In this document: positions 43,701 to 52,761 of the stretch, one piece after another
Layout of the letters: each line of letters begins with the position of its first letter
How positions within the stretch are numbered: the stretch's first letter is position 1
Assembly: GCA_049596955.1 (NCBI GenBank)
Contig: JBMYMD010000002.1
Location: 85,986-149,985 of the forward strand
From: UBA3478 sp049596955
GTDB lineage: Bacteria; Bacteroidota; Bacteroidia; Flavobacteriales; Flavobacteriaceae
Length of the DNA stretch: 64,000 nucleotides
Direction of reading: 5' to 3'
Program-made: the position numbers and the translations under genes
Notes under the pieces: model-generated
What the model saw: the letters and a program-made list of their open reading frames with translations, nothing else
Told to the model about the DNA's origin: nothing
The model's database searches: none

Positions 43701-43969
43701 TGGGACAAATTGGACCTATCTTTGCAATTGAAAAATGGAGCAAAGATGAACTTTTTTTAGGAGGAAATCATACGGAAATAAATACCCTAATGGCCAGGCA
43801 AGATGCAATACGAGGTTTATTTTACAATACTAAGAACAATAGTATTTCTCAACGACCGCTATACCGAGGTGCATTGAGATCCGCAAAAAGAACAATTATA
43901 AATGAGAAGCCTTATTTATTACTAGGCATCAATAATAAAGCATTAAAAACAATATCCGTTTTAGAATGA
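40730..43969 (+). CDS. VCBS/UnbV-ASPIC lipoprotein, tandem copy 1
   Basis: 1079 residues from MKKQGYFLLYIW; an upstream TTG at 40682 would add 16 residues and hide the signal peptide, so I use the ATG. Lipobox C18. N-terminal half: calcium-loop repeats (VCBS/FG-GAP) such as DFNNDGKIDLYF, DINQDGLKDIYI, DLNGDGYPDIYV, DFDLDGYKDLFV and DLNADGAPDLII. A UnbV-ASPIC domain near 530-600 ends HKSYLSSQPSSLLFGLGE then VIWPD; a second set of repeats follows. The family (CRTAC1-like) is usually surface-exposed and its function is unknown. Overlaps copy 2 by 4 nt (ATGA). Confidence 0.85.
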   Translation: MKKQGYFLLYIWLIMTSCETPETKLFQNLNATSSGVNFSNNITSTPELNILSYLYFYNGAGVAAEDFNNDGKIDLYFTGNMQQDALYIQTDSLSFQNVIKESKIDNAEGWTTGVTVIDINQDGLKDIYISKASGFKELKGHNLLYVNQGISKQGTPLFKEMSKDYNLDFEGLSTQAYFFDFDLDNDLDLFLLNHSVYPNRNYSNGEQRQSYDPLAGDRFYENQGGSYVDISSKVKLFQGISGYGLSASISDLNGDGYPDIYVGNDFFENDYLYINKGGTHFEEINHQQPEQLGHTTHFSMGSVISDLNNDSQPDILSLDMLPNDLMDYKTSGQEYPYPIYTQNLKRGYSPQFMQNTLHLNLGSLEFSEVAQLSGIAATDWSWSILDADFDLDGYKDLFVSNGIIGATNDLDYINFISNDQIQHQLDEGMNQQDLELIKKIPAKKKPNYLFKNLDGLSLENAQNTWFDFKPSFAHGAAVADLNADGAPDLIISNNSEPAQILINQSRDHNSLEISFNGPQGNLNGLGAKVWVFHDGHSQFRENFPHKSYLSSQPSSLLFGLGETQTIDSVKVIWPDQKTQTLTRQDKGHLRLNYEEAKFNHRPSLNQKSIDASIVDFTHRENVVLDFNREPLLPFALSVEGPEIIVEDYNDDGLKDFFITGAKSQASALFTQQKEGSFSKDQKSFEAHALNEDTAAAFADLNADGRLDLVVGSAGYEFNSGAAVQLRAYLQNQERQFIYTPKLLSSFEVEASKIIAADIDNDGLVDLSITSSATAMNFGSATKHLLLKNTGVSFKPFPTHFTSEIDKISSITDHTWIDIDANNTLDFISVGLFEAPQVLLNDGKTLKSCKDCIPTNMNGLWNTLYIADVNLDGQTDILLGNWGSNSMLKASKEEPLTLYLNDFDNNGKTDALLTYYFEHKETLFSQKDEIIKQIPMLNKNRLSYNAFAKTNLKDLLGDGLQNAVQKQVHTLYSGVLRQGEGLKFEWVPFDKMGQIGPIFAIEKWSKDELFLGGNHTEINTLMARQDAIRGLFYNTKNNSISQRPLYRGALRSAKRTIINEKPYLLLGINNKALKTISVLE

Positions 43970-46900
43970 ATTACGCAAAAACATTACTAACACTATCAAT
44001 TGTTATACTACTATTTTCTTGCTCAAGCAGCGAACAAAAGCAAGAGAAAGACACTTTATTTGAATTGCTCAATGCTGAGCAAACAGGATTGTCATTTGTC
44101 AATGAAGTATACAATCAAAAGGACTTTAACATTTTTAAATACCGAAACTTTTACAATGGTGGAGGAGTTGCTATAGGAGATATCAACAACGACAGTCTTC
44201 CTGATATTTACCTCACTGCGAATATGGGTGAAAACAAACTCTTTTTAAACAAAGGAAATTTAGTTTTTGAAGACATCACTGAATCTGCTGGAGTAGGAGG
44301 ATTTAAACCTTGGTCTACTGGAGTAGTGATGGCAGATATCAATGCAGATGGCCTACTCGATATCTATGTCAGTAATGCAGGTAATTTAGAAGGTAACAAT
44401 CACGACAACGACCTTTACATCAACAATGGTGATTTAACCTTTACCGAAAGTGCTAAGAAATTTAACTTATCAGAAACCGGATTTAGCACACATGCATCTT
44501 TTTTTGACTACGACCTTGACGGAGATCTCGACGCTTACATCTTAAATAACAGTAACATTCCCGTAAGTTCATTAGGCTATGCCGCCCAACGTGAAGTAAG
44601 AGCTCAAGATTGGGAAGGGGTGCCACACATTTTTAAAGGAGTCGGAGACATGTTATTGCGCAATGATGGCGGAACCTTTACCAATGTTAGTGAAGAAGCA
44701 GGAATCTACGGAAGTCTTATCGGTTTTGGTCTAGGGGTTATGGTTACAGATTTCAATAAAGATTTATACCCTGACATTTATGTGTCTAATGATTTTTACG
44801 AAAGAGATTATCTCTACATCAATAATACAGATGGTACGTTTACAGAGTCTATCAAAGAGTATACAAATCACCTGAGTTTATCTGCAATGGGTATCGACAT
44901 CGCCGACATTAACAACGATGGAAACAACGATATTTTTGTCACAGATATGTTGCCAGAAGCAGAGCAACGCGTCAAATCTGTTATGGAGTTTGAAGGCTAT
45001 AACGTCTTTCAACTCAAACAAGAAAAAGATTTCTTTCAGCAATATATTCAAAACACACTTCAACTGAACAATGGAAATCAAACCTTTTCAGAAATCGCAT
45101 ACTACAGTGGAATCCATGCCACAGACTGGAGTTGGGCTGGTCTCATTTTCGATATGGACAACGATGGTTTTAAAGATATTTTTATCACTAATGGCATCAA
45201 TCACGATTTGACAGATTTAGACTTTGTCGACTTTTTTGCCAATGAAATCATCCAAAAAATGGCCCTTACAGGACGAAAAGAGTCTATTGATTCCATTATC
45301 AATAAGATGCCTGTCAAACCTCAGCCCAATTTTGCTTATAAAAATTTGAAATCGCTGAAGTTTGAAAATGCCAACAAAGAATGGGGCTTTGACCACGACA
45401 CACGCTCAAATGGAGCCGCCTATGCAGACTTAGATCTCGACGGAGATTTAGACTTGGTAATCAACAATGTCAACGAACAAGTCGCATTGTATAAAAACAC
45501 CTCTGATCAGCTTGAAAACAATTACATTCAAGTCCAATTAAAAGGGCCTGAAAAAAATCTCTTTGCCGTGGGTTCTAGCGTTGTTTTTTACATCAAAGAT
45601 CAAATCATTCACAATGAACTCATTCCGTCTCGTGGATTTCAATCCTCAATTTCTTACCCAATTACACAAGGACTAGGGCAATACGCATCAATAGATTCTA
45701 TTCGGGTTATTTGGCCTGACCGCAAAAGTGTACTCTTAGAAGATGTAGAGGCCAATCAGCGTGTATATGTAGCGTACGATGATTCGCATGCTACATTTAG
45801 ATATCCCTCCAAAAAAACGCAACCCCTATTTCAGACTAAAGATAATAGCAGCTTCGCAGCACATCAAGAAAACAGTTTCAATGACTTTGATCAAGAAGGT
45901 TTACTCTACAACAAATTATCTGAAGAAGGACCTGCTTTTGCAGTTGGAGACCTAAACGCTGATGGTTTGGAAGACCTCTTTATAGGTGGTGGAAAAGGAC
46001 AGTCAGCTCAAGTCTACCTTCAAAAGAAAAATGCGGAATTCACCACAAAACGCAATGCCGTCTTTCAGAAAGATGCCGCTTTTGAAGATACCGCCGCAAC
46101 ATTAGTCGATATCGATGGAGATAATGATTTAGACCTGGTTGTCGGAAGTGGAGGTAATCAGCAAACCGAAATGCTGAACTATAAAACACGGATTTACCTC
46201 AATGATGGGAGAGGCAATTTCAATTTATCCGAACAAGTCTTACCCTCGAATAGAACAAACATCTCAGTGATTAAAGCTGCAGATTACGACAATGATGGCG
46301 ATCATGATTTATTTATAGGTTCGAGATCTGTTGCCGGAGTTTACGGAGTTGATCCAAATCATCTCCTGCTCGAAAACAATGGACAAGGACAGTTTGAAGA
46401 TGTGAGTAAACGAAACGCTTTCGATCTCAAAAATGCTGGAATGGTTACCGATGCCATGTGGGTAGACATCAATACGGATGGCGACATAGATTTGATTACC
46501 GTCTCTGATTGGGGAAGTCCTAAAATATTCCAAAGCAATGGAAAACAACTCATTCTTCAATCTTCGGAATTAGACGAGCTTACTGGATGGTGGAATACCA
46601 TTGAAAGTGTAGACATCGATAAAGATGGGGATTTAGACTTTATTTTGGGTAATCAAGGCGAAAATATTCACTACAGGCCTTCGGAAGAGCAAGCCATTAG
46701 AATGTTCATCAACGATTTTGACGCTAATGGAAGTATCGAGCAAATCGTCTGTATCGCTCAAGAAAATGGTGATTATCCCATCCACCAAAAAAGAGAGATT
46801 ACGGCTCAATTGGTTTCTTTGAAAAAACAAAATCTAAAGGCCTCAGATTACGCAAGACGAAATATTCAAGACCTTTTTGGCCCAGATTTATTGAGGTCTG

Positions 46901-47289
46901 CCATTGTCAAAGAGGTGCGTTATTCGAGTTCTATCCTTTTGATCAATGAAAATGGAAGTTTTACCTCAAAGGCATTGCCTCCGCGAGCTCAATTTTCGTG
47001 TATCTGTGATATCAGCTGCAGTGATGTTAACAATGATGGGAACCTAGACTTAATTACTGTAGGGAACGATCATGAATTTAAACCACAATTCTCTCGTCTA
47101 GATGCGAGTTATGGAGATGTCTTTTTAGGCGATGGACAAAACAACTTTACATGGATGAAGGCCGAAAACAGTGGTCTATCGATTAAAGGAGAAGCCAAGC
47201 ATTTAGCAAAGATTAAATCAGCTAACAACAAAGAACTACTTGTAGTGATTCGAAATAATATGAAGCCTTTACTCTATGAAGCGCAGTAA
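43966..47289 (+). CDS. VCBS/UnbV-ASPIC lipoprotein, tandem copy 2
   Basis: 1107 residues, lipobox C19 (LLFSCSSSEQ). Same architecture as copy 1: an opening FYNGGGVAIGDINNDSLPDIYL block, repeats such as DINADGLLDIYV, DFNKDLYPDIYV, DINNDGNNDIFV and DLDLDGDLDLVI, an UnbV-ASPIC domain near 530-600 (GLGQYASIDSIRVIWPD), then EGPAFAVGDLNADGLEDLFI and a second propeller-like half. The best-conserved stretch between copies is the DWSW region near residue 390 (ATDWSWAGLIFDMDNDGFKD). Translationally coupled to both neighbours. Confidence 0.85.
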   Translation: MNYAKTLLTLSIVILLFSCSSSEQKQEKDTLFELLNAEQTGLSFVNEVYNQKDFNIFKYRNFYNGGGVAIGDINNDSLPDIYLTANMGENKLFLNKGNLVFEDITESAGVGGFKPWSTGVVMADINADGLLDIYVSNAGNLEGNNHDNDLYINNGDLTFTESAKKFNLSETGFSTHASFFDYDLDGDLDAYILNNSNIPVSSLGYAAQREVRAQDWEGVPHIFKGVGDMLLRNDGGTFTNVSEEAGIYGSLIGFGLGVMVTDFNKDLYPDIYVSNDFYERDYLYINNTDGTFTESIKEYTNHLSLSAMGIDIADINNDGNNDIFVTDMLPEAEQRVKSVMEFEGYNVFQLKQEKDFFQQYIQNTLQLNNGNQTFSEIAYYSGIHATDWSWAGLIFDMDNDGFKDIFITNGINHDLTDLDFVDFFANEIIQKMALTGRKESIDSIINKMPVKPQPNFAYKNLKSLKFENANKEWGFDHDTRSNGAAYADLDLDGDLDLVINNVNEQVALYKNTSDQLENNYIQVQLKGPEKNLFAVGSSVVFYIKDQIIHNELIPSRGFQSSISYPITQGLGQYASIDSIRVIWPDRKSVLLEDVEANQRVYVAYDDSHATFRYPSKKTQPLFQTKDNSSFAAHQENSFNDFDQEGLLYNKLSEEGPAFAVGDLNADGLEDLFIGGGKGQSAQVYLQKKNAEFTTKRNAVFQKDAAFEDTAATLVDIDGDNDLDLVVGSGGNQQTEMLNYKTRIYLNDGRGNFNLSEQVLPSNRTNISVIKAADYDNDGDHDLFIGSRSVAGVYGVDPNHLLLENNGQGQFEDVSKRNAFDLKNAGMVTDAMWVDINTDGDIDLITVSDWGSPKIFQSNGKQLILQSSELDELTGWWNTIESVDIDKDGDLDFILGNQGENIHYRPSEEQAIRMFINDFDANGSIEQIVCIAQENGDYPIHQKREITAQLVSLKKQNLKASDYARRNIQDLFGPDLLRSAIVKEVRYSSSILLINENGSFTSKALPPRAQFSCICDISCSDVNNDGNLDLITVGNDHEFKPQFSRLDASYGDVFLGDGQNNFTWMKAENSGLSIKGEAKHLAKIKSANNKELLVVIRNNMKPLLYEAQ

Positions 47290-50200
47290 AATATTTAGTG
47301 GAGTTGTCGCAGCACTCCTTATACTTATTTCTTCATGCAAGCCAAAAGAAGGCTTTGAAATGATTGACGCTCAAAGTGCAGGCATTGATTTTGAAAACCT
47401 ACTCGATCAAAAAGAAGACCTGACTATTCTAGATTACCTCTATTACTACAATGGAGGGGGAGTTGCAGTTGGAGATGTGAATGGCGATGGTCTTGCAGAT
47501 GTTTTCTTATCCGCCAATCAAGGCGAAAATAAGTTGTACCTCAACAAGGGAGATTGGAAGTTCGAAAATGTCACAGAAAAATCTGGAATTACGAAAAAAA
47601 GCAGTTGGAATACGGGAGCCGTCATGGCCGATGTCAATGGAGACGGCCATTTAGACATCTATGTTTGTGCTGTGGTCGGAATCAATGGTTTTTACGGGTT
47701 CAACGAACTTTACATCAACGACGGAAGCGGGCAGTTTTCAGAGCAGGCAGCAGAGTATGGGCTTGACCTGGATACCTACAGTACCGCTGCAAGTTTTTTT
47801 GATTATGATTTAGATGGCGACTTAGACGTTTATATTTTAAATCATGCCATACACACTGATCGTTCCTTTGGAAATGCGGATTTAAGAAATTCAAGAAATT
47901 ACGCAACGGGAGACAGGTTGTTAAAAAATGAAAATGGAAAATTTATCGATGTCAGTGAAGAAGCTGGAATTTTTGGAGGCATCAACGGATATGGACTTGG
48001 TCTGAGTACCGCTGACTTTAACGATGATGGCTATCCCGATATTTACGTTGGAAACGACTTTCATGAAGACGACTATTTTTACATCAATAACGGAGATGGA
48101 ACATTTAGCGAACGTCTAAAAGAATTTTTTACATATTCTACTAGGTTTTCCATGGGGAATGACATTGCAGACCTTAATGGAGATGGTAAACTTGACCTCA
48201 TCAGTCTAGATATGTTGCCAGAAGATGAATTCAACTTAAAATCATCCGAGGGAGACGACAACATTCAAACCCAGAAAATGAGAGTTGAAGATTTTGGATA
48301 CCACTATCAATTCACAAGAAATATGCTATTTCTATCTGAAGCAGACAACTCTTATAGGGAAACAGCTCTCTTAAGTGGAGTGGCAGCGACAGATTGGTCA
48401 TGGAGTGCGCTGTTTACAGATATAGATTTAGACAGTAAGCAAGATCTATTTATATCGAATGGAATACCAAAAAGACCAAATAATCTGGACTTTATTCGAT
48501 TTTTATCCAACGAACAAGTCCAGCAAAAAATCAACAACACCTCTCTTGTAGATACCGATGCCCTCGAAATGATGCCAGGAGGCACAGTCGCTACCAAGGT
48601 GTTTAAAGGTGAAAAGGGTCCTTCCTTTACAGATGTCTCCTCAAAATGGATTAAAAACGATATCAGTAATACTTCAGCAACAGCTTATGCCGATTTCGAT
48701 TTAGACGGAGATTTAGACTTCATTAGCAATGCCATAGATGGGTCTCCCAAGCTCTATAAAAATATCCAAGAAACAGCAAATAATTACCTCAGTATCAAGC
48801 TCTCCTACCCTGGCAAAAATAGGCTTGCCATTGGCGCTAAAGTAATGCTTTACAACAAAGGAAGCATTCAAACCAAATATTTGAACAACCTAAAAGGATT
48901 TCAAGCCAGTTCAGAGCCCATCATACATTTTGGATTAGGTGCGCAAAGTCAAGTAGACTCTATCGTAGTGCGTTGGCCTAACAATACCTATACCAAAGAA
49001 TTAAACCTACAAGGCAATAGGCATTTGACTTTAGACTACAAGGCAGAAGAGGTGTATACCCCAGAATTCAACCAAAAGAATTACGCCCTCAGCTTTGAAA
49101 AAATCGATCCTAATGCAATCGGTCTAGACTACAGACATATAGAAGACAACTACCTAGATTTTAATAGAGAAAAGCTCATGCCCTACCGAATTTCAGACAG
49201 AGGGCCTGCAGCACTTTATACTGATTTGAATAATGATGGTCAAAAAGATCTTTTTATTGGAGGAGCCAAATTTGAATCGAACACGATTTTTATTTTCAAG
49301 GATTCACTCTTTACAAATCAAAGTACTGAAGAGAGGTTTCTTCCCTTAACTGAAAATAAACTCAAAGAAATCGTCGCAGCATCGAGTTTCACCGATGAGA
49401 CTGAGCAAAAAAAATTAATTCTAGGAGCGGCAGGGGCAGATTTTTTCGGAAAAGCCTCGGCTTTACAAGACGATCTATTTACACTGTCAGATGCAGGTGT
49501 GTTGCAAGAGACAAATTCAGGCTTGGAAGAATTTTTTCTCAACACGAAGGTTATTGAGCCCATAGATTTTGACAACGACGGTGACACTGATTTATTCGTG
49601 GGCAACCAGCACAACACGGGACAATTCGGATTGGCCCCTCAGTCGTATATTCTCGAAAATAAAGAGGGTGCTTTCCATCCACTTCCAATAACTATAAAAG
49701 GTGCAGTTACAGACGCCATTTGGCATGATGTCAATGAAGACGAGAAATTAGATTTACTCGTAGTTGGAGAATTCATGAAACCCAGCTGGTACCTGCAGGG
49801 AGAAAACAAAAACTTTATTCAAAAAGAAACTCAGGCTCCAAGTGGTCTATATCAAATGGTAGACACCTATGACATCGATAAAGATGGAGATTTAGATTTT
49901 GTACTGGGCAACTGGGGGTTAAATTCTAAGTTCAAGGCGAGTAATGAACATCCGTTACGCGTTTACACTTCAGACTTTGACGGAAATGGGCAGACAGAGC
50001 CAATAGTGGCCGTTTATAAGGAAAACGCTTACTATCCGCTGAGTTCCACAGATGATTTAAGCAAACAGATGGTTTCACTGCGCAAATCATTTTCATCCTA
50101 CAACGAATTTGCAGGAAAATCAATAGTTGAAATATTTAGTGAAGATCAACTGAAAGCGGCAAGCTTATATGAAGCTGAATTCTTAGGGTCAGGATTTTTA

Positions 50201-50545
50201 CGAAATGAGAATGGAGTTTCAAACCAGCCCTTTATCCCATTTGAAAATGAACTTCAAACCTCACCCATAAGCAGTAGTCTAAAGATCGAAACCCCTTCAG
50301 GAGAGCAAAGTTTGCTCTTAGGAGGTAACTATCTAGGCGTAAAACCCTATCACGGTAAATACGACACCTTCTCAGGGGCTTTAATAAACAAAGAGAATGA
50401 TGTAATTTTGGGGTCTGAATTGGGCTTAGATTTTAAAGGTAAAGCATTGAGGGCGTTAATACAGTTGCAAATAGAAAACACAGACTACCTCTTGGCCATT
50501 TTTAATAATGAAGCCCTTCAACTCTATAAAATAAACACAAAATGA
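47276..50545 (+). CDS. VCBS/UnbV-ASPIC lipoprotein, tandem copy 3
   Basis: 1089 residues, lipobox C21 (LISSCKPKEG). Begins YYYNGGGVAVGDVNGDGLAD, then repeats DVNGDGHLDIYV, DFNDDGYPDIYV, DLNGDGKLDLIS, DIDLDSKQDLFI and DFDLDGDLDFIS; UnbV-ASPIC near 540-590 (FQASSEPIIHFGLGAQSQVD, VRWPN). Same two-half plan as its paralogues. The 5' end overlaps copy 2 by 14 nt, the 3' end overlaps the PAP2 gene by 4 nt (ATGA). Diverged well beyond recent duplication, so the copies probably have different ligands or form a hetero-oligomer. Confidence 0.85.
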   Translation: MKRSKIFSGVVAALLILISSCKPKEGFEMIDAQSAGIDFENLLDQKEDLTILDYLYYYNGGGVAVGDVNGDGLADVFLSANQGENKLYLNKGDWKFENVTEKSGITKKSSWNTGAVMADVNGDGHLDIYVCAVVGINGFYGFNELYINDGSGQFSEQAAEYGLDLDTYSTAASFFDYDLDGDLDVYILNHAIHTDRSFGNADLRNSRNYATGDRLLKNENGKFIDVSEEAGIFGGINGYGLGLSTADFNDDGYPDIYVGNDFHEDDYFYINNGDGTFSERLKEFFTYSTRFSMGNDIADLNGDGKLDLISLDMLPEDEFNLKSSEGDDNIQTQKMRVEDFGYHYQFTRNMLFLSEADNSYRETALLSGVAATDWSWSALFTDIDLDSKQDLFISNGIPKRPNNLDFIRFLSNEQVQQKINNTSLVDTDALEMMPGGTVATKVFKGEKGPSFTDVSSKWIKNDISNTSATAYADFDLDGDLDFISNAIDGSPKLYKNIQETANNYLSIKLSYPGKNRLAIGAKVMLYNKGSIQTKYLNNLKGFQASSEPIIHFGLGAQSQVDSIVVRWPNNTYTKELNLQGNRHLTLDYKAEEVYTPEFNQKNYALSFEKIDPNAIGLDYRHIEDNYLDFNREKLMPYRISDRGPAALYTDLNNDGQKDLFIGGAKFESNTIFIFKDSLFTNQSTEERFLPLTENKLKEIVAASSFTDETEQKKLILGAAGADFFGKASALQDDLFTLSDAGVLQETNSGLEEFFLNTKVIEPIDFDNDGDTDLFVGNQHNTGQFGLAPQSYILENKEGAFHPLPITIKGAVTDAIWHDVNEDEKLDLLVVGEFMKPSWYLQGENKNFIQKETQAPSGLYQMVDTYDIDKDGDLDFVLGNWGLNSKFKASNEHPLRVYTSDFDGNGQTEPIVAVYKENAYYPLSSTDDLSKQMVSLRKSFSSYNEFAGKSIVEIFSEDQLKAASLYEAEFLGSGFLRNENGVSNQPFIPFENELQTSPISSSLKIETPSGEQSLLLGGNYLGVKPYHGKYDTFSGALINKENDVILGSELGLDFKGKALRALIQLQIENTDYLLAIFNNEALQLYKINTK

Positions 50546-51849
50546 AAAACACCTTAGCCTTAGCATTCGCATGCATGCTTCTCAGTTGTTCGAACGAACC
50601 GCTAAGTGTAAGTACAGAAGATTATCACATGGCCTTGGATCAAACGACCGAAATCATGATCCATGATATCTTTTCACCTCCTGTGGCAAGTCGTATTTAT
50701 GCCTATCCAACAATTGCTGCCTATGAAATTATGACACAGCAAGACTCGACCTATACGTCACTCTCAGGCCAACTCAACGAATTTGAAGGGATTCCCCAAG
50801 CAACAGATGGAGTTAATCACAAGGTAGCCGCTTGGATTGCCTATACCGAACTCAGCAAGAAGTTAGTTTTCTCAGAACACATGATGGAGAGTTTTCAAGA
50901 AACCTATTTTGAGCGCTGGAAAAAGGCCAATAAGCGAGAATTCGAAAGCAGTAAAACCTATGCGACAGAAGTAGTCAATACCATGTTAGAATGGATGAAA
51001 AATGACATGTACAATCAAACGCGTACCATGCCTAAATTCACTATTGACACCGACGATCCTTCGAGGTGGCAACCTACCCCTCCAGCCTATATGGATGGTA
51101 TTGAGCCCCACTGGAACAAAATAAGACCTTTTACCTTGACCAGTGCCGATCAGTTTAAACCTGAGACGCATCCAGAATTCTCACTAGATGCAGATTCGGC
51201 CTTCTACAAAGAACTGCTAGAGGTTTACACCATTAGCAAAGAGCTTGAAGAAGAAGGAGACGAATCAGAAGGAATCAAAATTGCTCAGTTTTGGGATTGT
51301 AATCCTTATGTCTCGGTTCAACGAGGACATTTGATGTTTGCCACTAAGAAAATTACTCCTGGAGCACATTGGATGGGTATCACCAAAATTGCAGCGCGAA
51401 CTTCAGAGGCTGATTACATGAAAACAGCAGCTGCTTATGCCCTGACTGCAATCAGTTTAGCAGATGGGTTTATCAGTTGCTGGGACGAAAAATACAGGTC
51501 CAATTTAATTCGTCCTGAAACGCTAATCAATCAACATATCGATGACTCTTGGCAACCCATTCTTCAAACACCACCTTTTCCGGAGTATACAAGTGGACAT
51601 AGTGTAGTCTCTGGTGCAGCATCAACTGCATTAACCACCTTGTTTGGAGATGATTTTGCCTTCACAGATGACACAGAAGTACCTTATGGGCTTCCCATAA
51701 GATCTTATACATCATTCAATCAAGCTGCGGCAGAAGCTGCTATCAGTAGAATGTATGGAGGAATTCACTACCGTTCAGCAGTAGACATAGGACTTACCCA
51801 AGGAAAAAGCATAGGTCAATGGGTAACACAAAATGTTAAAATGAAATAA
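50542..51849 (+). CDS. vanadium haloperoxidase / PAP2-like lipoprotein
   Basis: 435 residues, lipobox C16 (LLSCSNEP). The C-terminal half has the complete vanadate/phosphate pocket: K317-x6-R324-P, S351-G352-H353 (TSGHS rather than PSGH) and R403-x5-H409. This set is shared by vanadium-dependent haloperoxidases and PAP2 acid phosphatases; the long all-helical N-terminal part and total size favour the haloperoxidase-like branch. Activity could be halide oxidation or phosphate release. Co-translated with the VCBS lipoproteins, so probably active at the cell surface or in the periplasm on what they bind. Confidence 0.8.
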   Translation: MKNTLALAFACMLLSCSNEPLSVSTEDYHMALDQTTEIMIHDIFSPPVASRIYAYPTIAAYEIMTQQDSTYTSLSGQLNEFEGIPQATDGVNHKVAAWIAYTELSKKLVFSEHMMESFQETYFERWKKANKREFESSKTYATEVVNTMLEWMKNDMYNQTRTMPKFTIDTDDPSRWQPTPPAYMDGIEPHWNKIRPFTLTSADQFKPETHPEFSLDADSAFYKELLEVYTISKELEEEGDESEGIKIAQFWDCNPYVSVQRGHLMFATKKITPGAHWMGITKIAARTSEADYMKTAAAYALTAISLADGFISCWDEKYRSNLIRPETLINQHIDDSWQPILQTPPFPEYTSGHSVVSGAASTALTTLFGDDFAFTDDTEVPYGLPIRSYTSFNQAAAEAAISRMYGGIHYRSAVDIGLTQGKSIGQWVTQNVKMK

Positions 51850-51852
51850 ATC

Positions 51853-52758
51853 ATGTCACTAAGGAATAAAGTTGTTCTCGGAATTTTGAGCTTACTTGGA
51901 GTTGTATCACTTGGATATTTTATTTTATGGCCAGCGGATTATATCATTAGATTTCAAGCTCCTGCTCTTCCAGGAACCATCAATCAAACTTTAAAAATTT
52001 GGAGCAGTGCAAATCCAAATGCAAAAGAAATTGAACAAGAGGGTTCTATGCTCAGTTTAAGACAAGAATTTCAATTCGCTGACTCCACTCATGTTTACCT
52101 TTGGAATTTAGATCAGGTTCACGATTCACTAACGAATGTAAAGGTCTATATCAATGACCCTAAGCACAGGATAAGCAATAGATGGAGTAACCTTTTCTCC
52201 TCTGATACCGATTTAAAAAAGAGCGCTAAGAAAACCGTATTGGACTTTTACGACAAACTTATAGAGCACAAAGAGTCTTTTAAAGTCGAAATTATTGGTG
52301 AAGTTGAGATGCCCACAACCTACACCGCTTATGTCGAGTCAAAAGCAAAGCAGTATTCTAAGGCTGCACAGATGATGCGTCAACTGCCCTTACTTGAAGG
52401 ATTTGTAGTTGAAAACGGGATTGAGCTTAAAGGTTATCCCTTTATTGAAATCACCAAATGGGATAGAGCAAATGACAGTATACATTTGAGATTTGGATAT
52501 CCTGTAGTTCGCAACGAAAAATTAATTGTTCATCCAGAAATCAAATACAAGCGTTTTTTTGGTAAAAAGGCGCTCAAAGCTGTTTTTAATGGCAATTACA
52601 TCAATTCAGATCGCGCTTGGTACGCATTGCTGAACTACGCAGAAAAAAATGGCATAGAAGTTGAAGAAACTCCTATTGAAATATTTCACAACAATCCCAA
52701 CTACGGTGGAAATTCCATGCGTTGGAAGGCTGAAATCTTTTTACCGATTAAAGAATAA
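51853..52758 (+). CDS. membrane-anchored SRPBCC / GyrI-like effector-binding protein
   Basis: 301 residues: one N-terminal helix (about 7-28) as anchor, an SRPBCC-like START fold (30-150: LPGTINQTLKIWSSANPNAK, RQEFQFADSTHVYLWNL), and a C-terminal GyrI/AraC effector-binding domain (about 155-300) ending VEETPIEIFHNNPNYGGNSM. There is no DNA-binding domain, so it is more likely a ligand-binding sensor or scavenger than a regulator. Gaps of 3 nt on each side tie it to the cluster. Ligand unknown. Confidence 0.65.
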   Translation: MSLRNKVVLGILSLLGVVSLGYFILWPADYIIRFQAPALPGTINQTLKIWSSANPNAKEIEQEGSMLSLRQEFQFADSTHVYLWNLDQVHDSLTNVKVYINDPKHRISNRWSNLFSSDTDLKKSAKKTVLDFYDKLIEHKESFKVEIIGEVEMPTTYTAYVESKAKQYSKAAQMMRQLPLLEGFVVENGIELKGYPFIEITKWDRANDSIHLRFGYPVVRNEKLIVHPEIKYKRFFGKKALKAVFNGNYINSDRAWYALLNYAEKNGIEVEETPIEIFHNNPNYGGNSMRWKAEIFLPIKE

Positions 52759-52761
52759 GGA

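Noticed and set aside
40730..50545. DNA repeats in the VCBS genes as CRISPR or satellite
   Set aside because: Repeats are short degenerate protein motifs (D-x-N-x-DG) with variable spacing, not identical DNA units.
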